From assembly GCF_022602565.1 (NCBI RefSeq), contig NZ_JALBCV010000002.1, positions 1 to 60,527 of the forward strand: DNA of 60,527 bases. Reading direction: 5' to 3'. How positions within the stretch are numbered: the stretch's first letter is position 1; the number at the start of each line of letters is the position of its first letter. Origin of the DNA: Rosenbergiella metrosideri (GTDB taxonomy: Bacteria > Pseudomonadota > Gammaproteobacteria > Enterobacterales > Enterobacteriaceae). Below the pieces are notes generated by a model. It was not told where the DNA came from, ran no database searches, and saw only the letters and a program-made list of their open reading frames with translations. Made by a program: the position numbers and the translations under genes. Positions 1 through 9,905 of this stretch are shown piece after piece.

Positions 1-428
1 TTATTTTTGCTGCTTTTGTGTTTATTATTTTCGAAATATGTAAGTTCTATTTCGTTATTGTCGCTATGGATTATTCTTTATCTCAAGCAGCTAGAGGAAG
101 TGCCTATACGAAATATGAATCCTCCAATGTTGACCATAAGAATATTTTCAAGGACTATTTTTTCCAGCAGAATACATTTTGGATAATGTTTATCGATCCA
201 GATGCTATACATGTTGATATAAGTTTCTGTGGCAATGTTAACGATATATTGAAAGATAAATGTTCAGCTAGCTATAGCAATTCAAAAAAACTAGCGCTTT
301 ATTCTGTCAGTTATCGCTACAGACCGTTGAAGTTAATCAATAATATGAAATGGTCTGAATCTCTTTTTTTAAAACTTGACCGCTCACTTACTAGAAAAAT
401 TGTTTATATGCTTGAGTCATCGAGGTAG
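1..428 (+). CDS. TadE-like pilus assembly protein, 5' truncated by the window edge
   Basis: The frame is open from base 3 and ends at the TAG at 426-428, so the true start lies outside the window; an internal GTG at 18 is probably not the start. The first residues form a hydrophobic segment followed by FEICKF, VIVAMDYSLSQAARGSA, which resembles the TadE pattern of a single N-terminal membrane segment followed by a tyrosine-containing stretch and an AAR motif. TadE-family proteins are pseudopilins of the Flp/Tad pilus, processed by the TadV prepilin peptidase. The gene is followed closely by TadF- and TadG-like genes, which supports the call. The coding sequence is clearly AT-rich compared with the cys genes downstream, which suggests acquired DNA. 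The family call is by pattern only. Confidence 0.65.
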   Translation, partial: IFAAFVFIIFEICKFYFVIVAMDYSLSQAARGSAYTKYESSNVDHKNIFKDYFFQQNTFWIMFIDPDAIHVDISFCGNVNDILKDKCSASYSNSKKLALYSVSYRYRPLKLINNMKWSESLFLKLDRSLTRKIVYMLESSR

Positions 429-433
429 ATTAA

Positions 434-994
434 TTGAAAATTAACTCATACTTTTCTGATAATAAAGGCAGCATAATTGTCGAGGCGGCATTTATTTTTT
501 CTTTTCTATCAATTATAACTGTAGGGATTATTGAATATGGTTCTTGGTTAGTCATGAAAAGCCAAGTCGAAAGGGTTAATTATTCTATTGCCTCGATTTT
601 CAGGGAGAGGAATGAACTTTATGCGAAAAATGATGTTTTTTCAAATGATGATGTTAAGAAAATTTACGAACTAGCGAAAAATCTAACTTATCATCGTTAC
701 GATGAAGGACTTTGTTTACGGGTAGAAGCCATCCATTTCGCAGATAGTGAGGTAAAAAAGATCAATCTTCATCAGAAACTTGAATATGGTTCAGGGTTAT
801 GTAAAGAGCTTTCAAACAGTTCGCTTGATAAAAAAATGGAATTCTCACCTTATAGTAATCGTAAAAGGTGGCTACCACTATACCAAGTTTCGTTAATTAT
901 CCCTACGCCTAAGGGGTCACTTAATAATCTGTTAAAAGGTGTAGATATTCTTCCTGAACACGTTAGTGCTCATACTATACTCTTAGCGAGGTAG
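434..994 (+). CDS. tadF: TadF-like pseudopilin of the Flp/Tad pilus
   Basis: A 186-residue protein starting at TTG 434, with a GAGG ribosome-binding sequence at 422-425 inside the end of the previous gene. The N-terminus has the TadE/TadF signature: a short charged stretch, GSIIVEAAF with a glutamate at the start of a hydrophobic helix (about residues 11-33), then a helical region with arginines (SIASIFRERNELY). TadF proteins are minor pseudopilins needed for Flp pilus assembly at the inner membrane. The gene is 5 bases after the TadE-like gene and 2 bases before the next ORF, so these form one operon. The TTG start is unusual, but I see no better start nearby. It could equally be annotated simply as a TadE/TadF-family protein. 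Confidence 0.65.
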   Translation: MKINSYFSDNKGSIIVEAAFIFSFLSIITVGIIEYGSWLVMKSQVERVNYSIASIFRERNELYAKNDVFSNDDVKKIYELAKNLTYHRYDEGLCLRVEAIHFADSEVKKINLHQKLEYGSGLCKELSNSSLDKKMEFSPYSNRKRWLPLYQVSLIIPTPKGSLNNLLKGVDILPEHVSAHTILLAR

Positions 995-996
995 CG

Positions 997-1380
997 ATGC
1001 TAAAGGTAAGTATTTTTCTACTGCTGTTTTTAACTCAATTTTCATCAGTGGTGTATGCAGCAGTTCGCCACAGTAACGAATGTTACGTTTTTATCGATAG
1101 TTCTGTGCCTGAGCAATTGAAGATATTTCATCAGTTCACTGAGGAGTATTACTTTAGTAAAATTCTACAGGATAACGCTAAGGTCACTTTTATCGATATC
1201 AGTAATACGTTTATCCCCAATACTTATATTGTACCTATTATCAATGATAGCCAAGGGATCTGGGTCAGGAAATTAAAACCGAAAACATTGCCTACTGTAA
1301 TTTATATATCTCAGCATAAAAACTCACAGCAGGTAATTACTTCAAGTAGGGAGATTAGAAAATGCTTACAAGCTATGTAG
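997..1380 (+). CDS. Unknown exported protein of the Tad locus
   Basis: A 127-residue protein with a clear Sec signal peptide (MLKVSIFLLLFLTQ..., probable cleavage after VVYA near residue 21), so it should be periplasmic or secreted. The mature part contains YVFIDSSVPEQ near the start, a central FIDISNTF strand and a KTLPTVIYIS segment. This strand pattern with a proline before the last strand is reminiscent of a thioredoxin-like fold, but there is no CXXC motif, so no oxidoreductase activity can be claimed. It has GAGG at 988-991 before its ATG and overlaps the TadG-like gene by 19 bases. The tight packing suggests a role tied to Flp pilus assembly. I do not recognise a named family. Confidence 0.6.
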   Translation: MLKVSIFLLLFLTQFSSVVYAAVRHSNECYVFIDSSVPEQLKIFHQFTEEYYFSKILQDNAKVTFIDISNTFIPNTYIVPIINDSQGIWVRKLKPKTLPTVIYISQHKNSQQVITSSREIRKCLQAM

Positions 1381-3053
1381 TACGTTTCGTTTCCAGGATG
1401 AAACATGAACATGGTGGAGTACTAATCTCATTTGCTGTGCTGTTGCCTCTGCTAATGATTTTAATGGCTTTTGTATTTAATTCTTTAAAAATGTTTATGG
1501 CTAAGGCAAAAGTTGGTGACGTCTCGGCAGAGATAGGTTTGATGATCTCTGCAACTAGCGAAGTTGCCAACAATCAAGAGCTTTCGACAGAAGTGCGAAA
1601 AACATTAGTCGATTACGTAAAAGAATTTTTTCCTGAAGCGACTAAACTCCCGCTTGTCACGGTCAATTATTCCACGGTTGAAAACGATTTAAATGAAAAT
1701 TCATTGATGATGACCTATCGTCCATCTATTGAGATAGAGCTACCTTTTCCCTTTTATGATCGCTTATTGAGTGGGGAGGATAAAAATTTTTCAATCGTGT
1801 CTTCAGACATTAGTGTTAAAAAGAAAATGTCACAAGCAGTAGATATAGTATTTGTTATTGATTTTTCGGCCTCTCAGCAAGGAGCCGGCTTACGCTTATT
1901 AAAAGGAATGTTTAAAGATTTAACCAGTTTTATTTTGAGCAGTAATTCTCACTCAAAAGTAGCTATGGTACCTTTCAGTACTGGGGTCGCGGTTAAATAT
2001 CCTGAAACCAACCAGCGTGGGGGGGCGAAAGCCGGTTGCAGTATGCTTTTTGTCCCCAAAAAAGAGTCGGCGATAAATTACGATTTTTGGGGAGATAAAG
2101 CCTTCGCTAAAAATTATAAAAATTTAAATGAGCAGCTCTATCATATGGATAACTATCGTTATAAATATTACACCGGTAACCTCGCTAAATCGAAACCCAC
2201 TATGAGTCTTAATCAAGTCCAACGAAATTGGTGCCGTGAAAATGCTTCTTTCGGCTCATCCACTGGTCAAGAGAAGTATACATGTTTCGATAATCGTTTC
2301 GTAGGGACAGATCTTGATGGTAGCAAAATTTATTTAGACGATATCTTTACGCAACGTTCACGAAAAATCATTACTGATGAATATACTAAGGCAGTAAAGA
2401 TTAAAAGCAAGCAACTATCAACACTGACAGTGGAACACGACGATGCTATAGACTACGAAGCAACGCTAAATAAAATGTTCAGCGACGAAGCAATCATCAC
2501 CTTTCCAATGCTATGGACAGGGATGGAGACATTCAATTATCGACCTTTTGGTAAAATGTGCCATAACGCTGGTTGGTGGGGAGCTAAGGGCGATCTAGCG
2601 AGTGCCAAACCGTACTCTTGGTTAATTGAGCTCACCAATAACATTAAAGAACTCGATGAATTCCAAAATATGAATGCACAAGGTTACACTGCAACCGCCT
2701 CTGGATTAGTACGTTCAGTCCCAGTTATGATGAAAGGTCGTAATCCTCGAAAAGTGTTTGTTGTAATGTCAGACGGTGATGACAGCTCAGCACCAAAGAA
2801 AGTGACAGAACGTTACCTAAAACAGTATAAACTTTGCGATAAGATCAAAAGTGGTATGTTGGATAGAGCAGAAACCAATACTAAACGGGTGGATATCTAT
2901 TATGTGTCAACGACCAATTCCAAGGTACGCGTAAATAATTGGCAGGATAACTGTACTGGCAAAGGGAATGCTGCGACGGCAGTTAATCGTAATGATGTGG
3001 TCAATTTAATCAAAGGTTATCTGAGCGATGAAATCGGTAACTTTACTCATTAA
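1362..3053 (+). CDS. tadG: TadG-like protein with von Willebrand factor A domain
   Basis: A 563-residue protein whose N-terminus (GGVLISFAVLLPLLMILMAFV, about residues 18-38, with the G-x(4)-F pseudopilin-like entry to a membrane helix) matches the TadG/TadE N-terminal region. From about residue 160 there is a vWA domain: VFVIDFSASQ gives the MIDAS motif D167-x-S169-x-S171, and VMSDGDDS near residue 468 supplies a later metal-site aspartate. TadG proteins belong to Flp pilus loci and are thought to anchor or stabilise the pilus at the envelope. The ATG at 1362 has GGGAG about 8 bases upstream and overlaps the preceding gene. This is the last gene of the Tad run; the next gene, queE, belongs to an unrelated pathway and is visibly less AT-rich. 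Confidence 0.75.
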   Translation: MLTSYVVRFVSRMKHEHGGVLISFAVLLPLLMILMAFVFNSLKMFMAKAKVGDVSAEIGLMISATSEVANNQELSTEVRKTLVDYVKEFFPEATKLPLVTVNYSTVENDLNENSLMMTYRPSIEIELPFPFYDRLLSGEDKNFSIVSSDISVKKKMSQAVDIVFVIDFSASQQGAGLRLLKGMFKDLTSFILSSNSHSKVAMVPFSTGVAVKYPETNQRGGAKAGCSMLFVPKKESAINYDFWGDKAFAKNYKNLNEQLYHMDNYRYKYYTGNLAKSKPTMSLNQVQRNWCRENASFGSSTGQEKYTCFDNRFVGTDLDGSKIYLDDIFTQRSRKIITDEYTKAVKIKSKQLSTLTVEHDDAIDYEATLNKMFSDEAIITFPMLWTGMETFNYRPFGKMCHNAGWWGAKGDLASAKPYSWLIELTNNIKELDEFQNMNAQGYTATASGLVRSVPVMMKGRNPRKVFVVMSDGDDSSAPKKVTERYLKQYKLCDKIKSGMLDRAETNTKRVDIYYVSTTNSKVRVNNWQDNCTGKGNAATAVNRNDVVNLIKGYLSDEIGNFTH

Positions 3054-3064
3054 GCATAATTGGG

Positions 3065-3124
3065 ACATGATAAATTAGGTAACTTCTGCGATAATAGTGT
3101 TTTTCGAGCTAAAATTGAGTGTCC
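3065..3124 (+). promoter_or_regulatory. Possible queE promoter
   Basis: The short gap between tadG and queE contains TGCGATAAT at 3087-3095, which looks like an extended -10 element. No good -35 is visible at the expected distance, and there is no obvious terminator for the Tad operon. This is a pattern match only. Confidence 0.3.
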
Positions 3125-3796
3125 ATGCTTTACCCAATTAATGAAATGTTCCAAACCTTACAAGGGGAAGGATTTTACACTGGCGCACCGGCTATTTTCA
3201 TTCGTCTTCAAGGTTGCCCCGTGGGCTGCAGCTGGTGCGATACGAAACATACTTGGGAAAAGTATGCTGACCAACAGCAGCCACTTACCAATATTGTGCA
3301 CAAAGCTGCTGAAAGTGAAGCGTGGGCAGATGCCAGTGTCGAACAGCTCTCAGCCATTATTGCTGAGAAAGGCTGGACCGCGAAACATATTGTTATTACC
3401 GGTGGGGAACCTGCCCTCTACGATTTGACACACTTAACTGAGCAATTCGAACAACTGGGTTTCCAGTGCCAAATCGAAACCAGTGGCACACATCCTATCC
3501 GTTGTTCATCGGCAACTTGGGTGACCGTCTCGCCAAAAGTTAATATGCGTGGTGGCTACGATGTGTTGAACAGTGCTTTGCTTAGGGCGAATGAGGTGAA
3601 GCATCCAGTGGGACGTCAGCGCGATATTGACGCGCTGGATCTTCTGCTCAGCCAAGTCCCACCTTCTACAGAACGTATCATTGCTCTGCAGCCAATTAGC
3701 TGTAAGAAGGCTGCGACAGAACTGTGCATTGCGACCTGCATCGCGAGAAACTGGCGTTTTTCAATGCAGACGCATAAATATCTCAATATCGCTTAA
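3125..3796 (+). CDS. queE: 7-carboxy-7-deazaguanine synthase QueE
   Basis: A radical SAM enzyme that converts 6-carboxy-5,6,7,8-tetrahydropterin to 7-carboxy-7-deazaguanine in preQ0/queuosine biosynthesis in the cytoplasm. From the ATG at 3125 the protein is 223 residues, the length I recall for E. coli QueE. The cluster cysteines are C31, C35 and C38 (CPVGCSWC), the C-x3-C-x2-C spacing of the radical SAM superfamily, followed by the ITGGEP motif near residue 93. A GTG at 3119 could add two residues, but GAG at 3117-3119 serves better as the ribosome-binding site for ATG 3125. The C-terminus (MQTHKYLNIA) is the typical family ending. The next gene on the opposite strand, queD, encodes the preceding pathway enzyme. 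Confidence 0.95.
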   Translation: MLYPINEMFQTLQGEGFYTGAPAIFIRLQGCPVGCSWCDTKHTWEKYADQQQPLTNIVHKAAESEAWADASVEQLSAIIAEKGWTAKHIVITGGEPALYDLTHLTEQFEQLGFQCQIETSGTHPIRCSSATWVTVSPKVNMRGGYDVLNSALLRANEVKHPVGRQRDIDALDLLLSQVPPSTERIIALQPISCKKAATELCIATCIARNWRFSMQTHKYLNIA

Positions 3797-3799
3797 CGG

Positions 3800-4165
3800 T
3801 TACTCTCCGCGATAGGTACAGCCGGCCGTGCAGGTTTCTTTAATCATCACTGCGCTGAGTAACGGCAGTTTGGGTTTCATTTGTTGCCAAATCCAGACTG
3901 CTAGCACTTCGCTGGTCGGGTTCTCTAATCCGTCAATGTCATTCAAATAATGGTGATCTAATCTTTCATAAAGAGGTTTGAAAGCGGCTTTTAATTCAGC
4001 AAAATCCATGACCCATCCGGTGTGGGCGTCAACTTCACCAGTAATCTCAAGACGAACAAGGAAAGAGTGTCCGTGCAAACGTCCACATTTGTGCCCTTCG
4101 GGGACGTGTGGGAGGAAATGCGCCGCTTCGAATTGAAACTCTTTAAATAAGGTTGTAACTGCCAT
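3800..4165 (-). CDS. queD: 6-carboxy-5,6,7,8-tetrahydropterin synthase QueD
   Basis: A 121-residue enzyme that converts 7,8-dihydroneopterin triphosphate to 6-carboxytetrahydropterin, the substrate of QueE. The zinc ligands His16, His31 and His33 (AAHFLP and RLHGHSF) and the catalytic Cys27 are in place, with DHHYLND near residue 70 and the glutamate of IKETCTAG near the C-terminus. The length matches the family. It is convergent with queE, with only three bases between the two stop codons. The region upstream of its start, which it shares with cysJ on the other strand, must hold its promoter. Confidence 0.95.
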   Translation of the reverse strand: MAVTTLFKEFQFEAAHFLPHVPEGHKCGRLHGHSFLVRLEITGEVDAHTGWVMDFAELKAAFKPLYERLDHHYLNDIDGLENPTSEVLAVWIWQQMKPKLPLLSAVMIKETCTAGCTYRGE

Positions 4166-4427
4166 AGCGTTGATAGAATTCCGCGTTATAGATAGGTGAA
4201 AAGGGCTAGTTTAGCGTAAAAGCCAGCGCTTCTCATCCTTTTCACTGCCAACTTACCATATCGTTGCCCATCTTATGGTTAACCAGTTTTATCGATAAGT
4301 CTTAGCACTAAAACGAGTTAGTGTATTTAGTTATTTAATATGCTTAAGCTGTCTTTATCAGTAATAATCGTACGGTTACTCTACACTTACTGATATTTTT
4401 GCCCTTGGCACTGGAATACGATAAGCA
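4166..4427. promoter_or_regulatory. Divergent promoter region of queD and cysJ
   Basis: About 260 bases separate the divergent starts of queD and cysJ. In enterobacteria cysJIH is activated by CysB with N-acetylserine or O-acetylserine, so CysB sites are expected here. I see AT-rich sequence with several possible -10 elements (for example TAATAAT near 4362-4368) but cannot place a CysB site confidently. No ORF or terminator is evident. Confidence 0.45.
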
Positions 4428-6239
4428 ATGACCAATCAAGCCCCTCAGCTGCCGCTTAGCGCGGAGCAACTCGCCCGTTTACAAGACGTCACTCAAGAAC
4501 TGACATCCCATCAACTCGCGTGGATCTCCGGGTATTGTTGGGGACGTCTTGGCGATTCCTCGGCCGTTTCCAGCAGCCCTGAAACAGCTACCCCAACTGC
4601 ACCGCCAGTCGAACAACCGAGTGTTACCTTGATTTCTGCTTCACAAACCGGCAATGCCCGACGAGTGGCGGAGCAACTCCGTGACGATTTACTGGGTGTG
4701 CAGCTTCAGGTCAATTTGATCAATGCAGCGGATTATAAATTCAAACAAATCGCGGCAGAGAAGATTGTCGTAGTCGTGACCTCCACCCAAGGTGAAGGGG
4801 AAGCACCGGAAGAAGCGGTGGCTTTCCATAAATATCTGCATTCGAAAAAAGCCCCCGCATTACCTGATGTGCGCTTTGCTGTCTTCGGATTGGGCGATTC
4901 GTCTTATGAATTCTTCTGCCAAGCGGCAAAAGATTTTGATCAGCAATTATCTTCGCTCGGCGCAGAGCGTTTGTTACCCCGTGTTGATGCGGATGTCGAT
5001 TATGCTCAGGCAGCAGATCAGTGGCGCTCAGATGTCGTCGCGAGCCTTAAAGCGCTGGTCCCGACCAGTTCACCACAGGCCGTTTCACAGGCCGCCTCAG
5101 GCACCAGCGATATTGTAGACAGTACGCCATACAGCAAAGAAGCGCCGCTTAGCGCAACGCTTGCGGTCAGTCAGAAAATTACTGGCCGTGAATCTGATCG
5201 AGATATTCGCCATATTGAGATCGATATCAGTGAATCGGGATTACGCTATCAAGCAGGCGATGCATTAGGTGTGTGGTTTAAAAACGATCCCGCTCTAGTC
5301 AGTGAACTCCTCGAATTGTTATGGATTGACGCAACGGAAACCGTTAGCGTCGAGGGTGCCACCTTATCGATCAGTGAGGCACTGCGTAGCCGTTTAGAGT
5401 TAACGGTTAACAGCAGTAAAATCGTTGAAAGTTACGCCCATCTCTCAGCAAATGAAACGTTGCTGGGCTTAGTCAGTGATAAAAGTGCCCTGCAACAATT
5501 TGCTCAACAATGGCCTATCGTCGATATGATCCGCCATGCACCGGCACCGCTCACCGCTCAGCAGCTGGTCGAGCTTCTGCGCCCGTTAACGCCGCGTCTT
5601 TACTCTATCTCGTCGTCACAAGCGGAAGTCGAAGATGAAGTGCATATTACCGTTGGTGTGGTACGTTACGATATTGAAGGGCGCGCGCGCAGCGGTGGTG
5701 CCTCAGGTTATCTCGCCGATCAGTTGCAAGAAGATGATGAAGTTGAGATCTTTATCGAGCATAACGATCACTTCCGCTTACCTGCAGAAGGTGACACGCC
5801 GGTCATTATGATCGGTCCAGGTACCGGTATTGCGCCTTTCCGTTCATTTATTCAACAACGGGATAACGATGGTGCTGAAGGCCCTAACTGGTTATTCTTC
5901 GGTAACCCGCATTTCACTGAAGATTTTCTCTATCAAGTGGAATGGCAGAAGTATGTTAAACAAGGACTACTCACTCGGATCGATCTTGCTTGGTCAAGGG
6001 ATCAAGCAGAAAAAGTTTACGTCCAAGATAAACTTCGTGAACAGGGTGAGGAAGTGTGGCGCTGGATTGAACAAGGCGCCCATATCTATGTCTGTGGCGA
6101 CGCTACCCGTATGGCAAAAGATGTCGAAAACACTTTATTAGAGATTATTGCTCAATATGGTGCGATGGACAGTGAGTCTGCAGACGAATATTTGAGCGAT
6201 TTGCGCATTGCTCGTCGCTATCAGAGAGATGTCTACTAA
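4428..6239 (+). CDS. cysJ: Sulfite reductase flavoprotein alpha subunit CysJ
   Basis: The diflavin subunit of NADPH-dependent assimilatory sulfite reductase, which passes electrons from NADPH through FAD and FMN to CysI. It has 603 residues. A flavodoxin-like FMN domain lies at about residues 60-205 ([14 protein letters not shown] loop and [11 protein letters not shown]), followed by the FAD-binding region with RLYSISSS near residue 390 and the NADPH-binding [10 protein letters not shown] near 463; [12 protein letters not shown] and the terminal YQRDVY are typical. Its TAA stop overlaps the ATG of cysI by one base (TAATG), which indicates translational coupling. It is the first gene of cysJIH and is expected to be under CysB control. 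Confidence 0.97.
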   Translation: MTNQAPQLPLSAEQLARLQDVTQELTSHQLAWISGYCWGRLGDSSAVSSSPETATPTAPPVEQPSVTLISASQTGNARRVAEQLRDDLLGVQLQVNLINAADYKFKQIAAEKIVVVVTSTQGEGEAPEEAVAFHKYLHSKKAPALPDVRFAVFGLGDSSYEFFCQAAKDFDQQLSSLGAERLLPRVDADVDYAQAADQWRSDVVASLKALVPTSSPQAVSQAASGTSDIVDSTPYSKEAPLSATLAVSQKITGRESDRDIRHIEIDISESGLRYQAGDALGVWFKNDPALVSELLELLWIDATETVSVEGATLSISEALRSRLELTVNSSKIVESYAHLSANETLLGLVSDKSALQQFAQQWPIVDMIRHAPAPLTAQQLVELLRPLTPRLYSISSSQAEVEDEVHITVGVVRYDIEGRARSGGASGYLADQLQEDDEVEIFIEHNDHFRLPAEGDTPVIMIGPGTGIAPFRSFIQQRDNDGAEGPNWLFFGNPHFTEDFLYQVEWQKYVKQGLLTRIDLAWSRDQAEKVYVQDKLREQGEEVWRWIEQGAHIYVCGDATRMAKDVENTLLEIIAQYGAMDSESADEYLSDLRIARRYQRDVY

Positions 6240-7963
6240 TGAGTACAAAATATCCTGGCCCTTTAGTCGTAGAGGGTAAACTATCCGATGCTGAGCGTCT
6301 GAAGAAAGAGAGTCATTTCTTACGTGGGACCATCAAAGAAGATCTCAATGATGGTCTGACCGGTGGCTTTAACGGTGATAACTACCTACTCATCCGCTTT
6401 CACGGCATGTATCAACAAGATGATCGTGACATCCGTGCCGAGCGGACCGAGCAGAAGCTAGAGCCACGTCACGCTATGATGCTGCGTTGCCGTTTACCTG
6501 GCGGTATTATTACGCCCCAGCAATGGCTAGCCATCGATCGCTTCGCGGAAGAGAAAACCATCTATGGCAGTATTCGCTTAACTAACCGTCAAACCTTTCA
6601 GTTCCACGGTATTTTGAAAAAAAACGTTAAGCCTGTGCATCAAATGTTGCACGAAGTCGGCCTCGACGCTTTGGCAACGGCCAACGACGTTAACCGTAAC
6701 GTTCTTTGTACCTCAAATCCGGTAGAGTCTGCTCTGCATCAAGAAGCCTACGAATGGGCAAAGAAAATCTCCGAGCATCTGCTGCCACAGACCCGTGCCT
6801 ATGCGGAAATCTGGTGGGATAAAGAGAAAGTGGCTACCACGGATCAAGAACCTATCCTTGGTGAAACTTACCTCCCTAGGAAGTTTAAAACGACGGTGGT
6901 GATCCCTCCCCACAATGATGTGGACCTGCACGCGAATGACCTGAACTTTATCGCTATCGCGGAAGAGGGCAAATTAGTCGGCTTTAACCTACTGGTTGGC
7001 GGGGGGCTTTCTATCGACCACGGGAACAAAGCGACTTATGCCCGTACCGCGACGGAGTTCGGTTATCTGCCTCTGGAAAAAGTGTTAGACGTCGCGCAAG
7101 CCGTAGTGACAACGCAGCGTGATTGGGGTAACCGTACCGATCGTAAAAATGCGAAAACCAAATATACCTTGGAGCGCGTGGGGCCAGACGTGTTCAAAGC
7201 GGAAGTTGAGAAGCGCGCGGGACTCACGTTCGCGCCTATTCGTCCTTATGAATTTACCACCCGTGGCGATCGGTTTGGATGGATTAAAGGGATCGATAAT
7301 CAGTGGCATCTCACGCTATTTATTGAAAACGGCCGCTTACTTGACTATCCCGGCCGTCCGCTGAAGAAAGGGATTGCAGAGATTGCGAAAATCCACCAAG
7401 GCGATTTTCGTCTTACCGCAAACCAGAACTTGATCGTTGCTGGGGTACCTGAAAACCAAAAAGAGGCGATTGAAGCCTTAGCCGTCGAGCATGGTTTAAT
7501 GGAGAAGGTCACGGCACAACGCGAGAACTCGATGGCTTGCGTAGCATTTCCGACCTGTCCATTAGCGATGGCAGAGGCTGAACGTTTCCTGCCTGGTTTT
7601 ATTAGTGAGGTGGAAGCGTTAATGACCCGTCACGGTGTGGCCGATGAGGCGATCGTTATGCGGGTTACCGGCTGTCCAAACGGCTGTGGTCGGGCATTAC
7701 TCGCCGAAGTCGGATTGGTAGGTAAAGCACCGGGACGCTATAACCTCCACCTTGGTGGTAACCGTATTGGTACCCGTATTCCTGCGATGTATCGTGAGAA
7801 TATCCAAGAAGCAGAAATACTCTCAATCCTCGACGAGCTTATTGGCCGTTGGGCGATTGAGCGTGAACAGCACGAAGGTTTTGGTGATTACACCATTCGT
7901 GCAGGCATCGTCCGTGAAGTTGTCGATCCGGCTCGTGATTTTTGGGCCGCAGTGGAGGCGTAA
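6239..7963 (+). CDS. cysI: Sulfite reductase hemoprotein beta subunit CysI
   Basis: The siroheme and [4Fe-4S] subunit that reduces sulfite to sulfide with six electrons supplied by CysJ. The 574-residue protein carries the cluster cysteines C434, C440, C479 and C483 (ACVAFPTC and GCPNGCG), numbered as I recall for the E. coli enzyme, and the internally repeated sulfite/nitrite reductase ferredoxin-like halves. The N-terminal half contains [12 protein letters not shown], typical of substrate and siroheme contacts. Both ends couple to neighbours by TAATG overlaps, with cysJ before and cysH after. The siroheme comes from CysG, encoded about 2 kb downstream. Confidence 0.97.
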   Translation: MSTKYPGPLVVEGKLSDAERLKKESHFLRGTIKEDLNDGLTGGFNGDNYLLIRFHGMYQQDDRDIRAERTEQKLEPRHAMMLRCRLPGGIITPQQWLAIDRFAEEKTIYGSIRLTNRQTFQFHGILKKNVKPVHQMLHEVGLDALATANDVNRNVLCTSNPVESALHQEAYEWAKKISEHLLPQTRAYAEIWWDKEKVATTDQEPILGETYLPRKFKTTVVIPPHNDVDLHANDLNFIAIAEEGKLVGFNLLVGGGLSIDHGNKATYARTATEFGYLPLEKVLDVAQAVVTTQRDWGNRTDRKNAKTKYTLERVGPDVFKAEVEKRAGLTFAPIRPYEFTTRGDRFGWIKGIDNQWHLTLFIENGRLLDYPGRPLKKGIAEIAKIHQGDFRLTANQNLIVAGVPENQKEAIEALAVEHGLMEKVTAQRENSMACVAFPTCPLAMAEAERFLPGFISEVEALMTRHGVADEAIVMRVTGCPNGCGRALLAEVGLVGKAPGRYNLHLGGNRIGTRIPAMYRENIQEAEILSILDELIGRWAIEREQHEGFGDYTIRAGIVREVVDPARDFWAAVEA

Positions 7964-8697
7964 TGGCTGAACTCAACCTAGCAGAATTAGTGTTGTTGGA
8001 TAAAAGTGAACAACAAGCGGCCCTTGCGGCCGTTAATCAGCAACTTGACGCACTAAGTGCTGAAGAGCGAGTGGCGTGGGCGTTAGAGCATCTCCCTGGT
8101 CAGCATGCGTTGACCAGCAGTTTTGGGATCCAAGCCGCGGTAAGCTTACACTTAGTGACCCAACAGTCTCCCTCAATTCCGGTGATTTTGACCGATACCG
8201 GTTATCTATTTCCTGAGACCTATCAGTTTATCGACAGCCTGCAACAACACTTGCAGCTCAATTTACACGTCTACCGCGCGGCGTTATCGCCCGCTTGGCA
8301 AGAGGCGCGCTACGGTAAATTGTGGGAGCAGGGCGTCGAGGGACTTGAGCGGTATAACCAGCTAAATAAAGTGGAGCCGTTGAACCAAGCCTTGGAAACA
8401 CTGCAGGTGAAAACTTGGTTTGCTGGCTTACGTCGCGAGCAATCGGAAAGCCGCTCACAGTTACAAGTGTTGTCCGTCTCGCGGGGGATCTTTAAGTTCT
8501 TACCAATCGTTGATTGGGATAATCGCCAAGTGTACCAATATTTAAAGCAACATGGCCTAAGCTATCATCCCCTGTGGGAACAAGGCTACCTCTCGGTCGG
8601 AGATACCCATACCACCCGTAAATGGGAACCGGGCATGCGTGAAGAAGAGACGCGTTTCTTTGGCTTGAAACGCGAATGTGGATTACACGAAGGTTAA
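7963..8697 (+). CDS. cysH: Phosphoadenosine phosphosulfate (PAPS) reductase CysH
   Basis: A thioredoxin/glutaredoxin-dependent enzyme that reduces PAPS to sulfite and adenosine 3',5'-bisphosphate. From ATG 7963 (TAATG overlap with cysI) the protein is 244 residues. The catalytic cysteine is C239 in the terminal ECGLHEG motif, and there is a PP-loop-like nucleotide-binding region ([11 protein letters not shown]). The single catalytic cysteine, without the CC...CXXC iron-sulfur motif of APS reductases, identifies it as a PAPS rather than an APS reductase. Possible starts further upstream lie inside cysI and are less likely. It ends against the convergent iap-like gene, the two stop codons overlapping. 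Confidence 0.96.
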   Translation: MAELNLAELVLLDKSEQQAALAAVNQQLDALSAEERVAWALEHLPGQHALTSSFGIQAAVSLHLVTQQSPSIPVILTDTGYLFPETYQFIDSLQQHLQLNLHVYRAALSPAWQEARYGKLWEQGVEGLERYNQLNKVEPLNQALETLQVKTWFAGLRREQSESRSQLQVLSVSRGIFKFLPIVDWDNRQVYQYLKQHGLSYHPLWEQGYLSVGDTHTTRKWEPGMREEETRFFGLKRECGLHEG

Positions 8698-9689
8698 TGC
8701 TTGGTGTTTACCGCGCGCGTGGGCGTCAGCAAGCCACGCAATAATGGCGTGAGAATAGTCACCAGCTGGTGGCTACGCTGTGCCAATCGATGTGGATAGT
8801 GCCGCTGGATATAGGCCAAGTTATCTTTGGCGGCATCATCATGTAACACAGATTGCTTCTCGCCAACCGCTAAGGTCGTTAGCTTTCCCGCATTGGATGC
8901 GGTGACACGCAGATAGGGGAGTCCCGCTTGTTCGTAAGCCGTCAGCGTCCGAGAGCGGCGACTCGCGAGTTGCGCGGTCATTAATTGAATAGCATGTTGC
9001 TGGGCGATCGTTTTGGCTCGGTCTGTCGTTTGTTTACGCACCGCTGCCGCCGTGGTATTACCACTGAGGAAAGCGAGATGCTTACCCGCCACGATATTCT
9101 CAATATCTACCACTAATAACGTGTTTTTACGTTGGTCAGCAGATAGACGTTGCAGATAGGTATTTATCCCTTGGTGGGGCGGCTGGGTTCCTCCCAATGC
9201 GACAAAACGTAGACTGTATTCATGATGATGAGCGGCTAAATGCTTAGCTAATTCCAACATGACGCCTAAGCTGGCTGCATTATTATCGATCCCCTGGAAA
9301 GTAAGGCCGCCAACATTGTGCCGCCGCTGTTGCGCAGTGTGGGACTGTGGCGTATCGATATGGGTGATGACCAGTATTTCTTCAGCAAGTTTTCCGGGCT
9401 GTTCGGCGACTACTGAGGTGGCGGAGAGCGGACGCTCGGCGCCGGGGTCGTGACGAATCTGCGTTCGATAGCCTAATTGACTAAACTGTTGTAACAGATA
9501 TTCAGCGGTCAAAAATTCTGCTGGCGTACCCGACATCCTGCCGGGAAAATAGGTGGCAATATAGCGAGTGTGTTGTTCAGCCACCTTACCTAAACTTGAG
9601 TCAGACTCGGCATAGCCGGTGAATGGGGTAAGTGAAACGCCGAGGCACAGGGCTACCAAGGCCGATTTACTTTTCAATAAACGTAACAT
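8694..9689 (-). CDS. iap: Iap-like exported M28-family peptidase homologue with altered active site
   Basis: Similar in layout to E. coli Iap, the periplasmic aminopeptidase that converts alkaline phosphatase isozymes, and located next to cysH as iap is in E. coli. The start at 9689 gives a 331-residue protein beginning with a signal peptide ([17 protein letters not shown]...GYA); an upstream ATG at 9731 would add 14 residues. The M28 zinc ligands H110-x-D112 (THIDTP) and D135 (GIDNNAAS) are present, as is a late LHDD histidine. However, the segment that carries the catalytic general base and a zinc-binding glutamate (GEEEG in peptidases) reads GGTQPPHQG at about 166-174, and the LDN motif reads IEN. 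The protein may therefore be a weak enzyme or a pseudoenzyme. The fold assignment is good; the activity is doubtful. Confidence 0.8.
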   Translation of the reverse strand: MLRLLKSKSALVALCLGVSLTPFTGYAESDSSLGKVAEQHTRYIATYFPGRMSGTPAEFLTAEYLLQQFSQLGYRTQIRHDPGAERPLSATSVVAEQPGKLAEEILVITHIDTPQSHTAQQRRHNVGGLTFQGIDNNAASLGVMLELAKHLAAHHHEYSLRFVALGGTQPPHQGINTYLQRLSADQRKNTLLVVDIENIVAGKHLAFLSGNTTAAAVRKQTTDRAKTIAQQHAIQLMTAQLASRRSRTLTAYEQAGLPYLRVTASNAGKLTTLAVGEKQSVLHDDAAKDNLAYIQRHYPHRLAQRSHQLVTILTPLLRGLLTPTRAVNTKH

Positions 9690-9731
9690 TTTTAATGGGT
9701 TCCACACAGTCGCTTGCGCAGATAATAGCAT

Positions 9732-9905
9732 TAATTACCGCAGGGGCATTCAGCTAATTATCTGAATTATCCCGCCGCAGCCTTAAGCAAAAAATTCGCT
9801 AAGCTTATTCCATAAAGTTACTGCTCATTCCAAAACAACATTTCATCATTAGGCAATTAAGCTTATATAGTTTAGCCATTGAAAGACTAACTTTACCGAG
9901 TGTGT
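9732..9905 (+). promoter_or_regulatory. Promoter region of the cysG-cysDNC operon
   Basis: The gap ahead of cysG should hold the promoter for the sulfate activation operon, which in relatives is CysB-dependent. TTATTCCATAA at 9805-9815, followed by CTCATTCC, is a candidate CysB contact region, and TATATAG near 9865 is a possible -10 element. These are weak matches offered as a place to look. Confidence 0.3.

Noticed and set aside
3060-3428. 122-residue open frame over the queE start
   Set aside because: It overlaps queE in another frame, and QueE carries the radical SAM motif, so this is a shadow.
9690-9731. Longer Iap N-terminus from ATG 9731
   Set aside because: The extension precedes a typical signal peptide that starts at 9689, so the shorter start is preferred.
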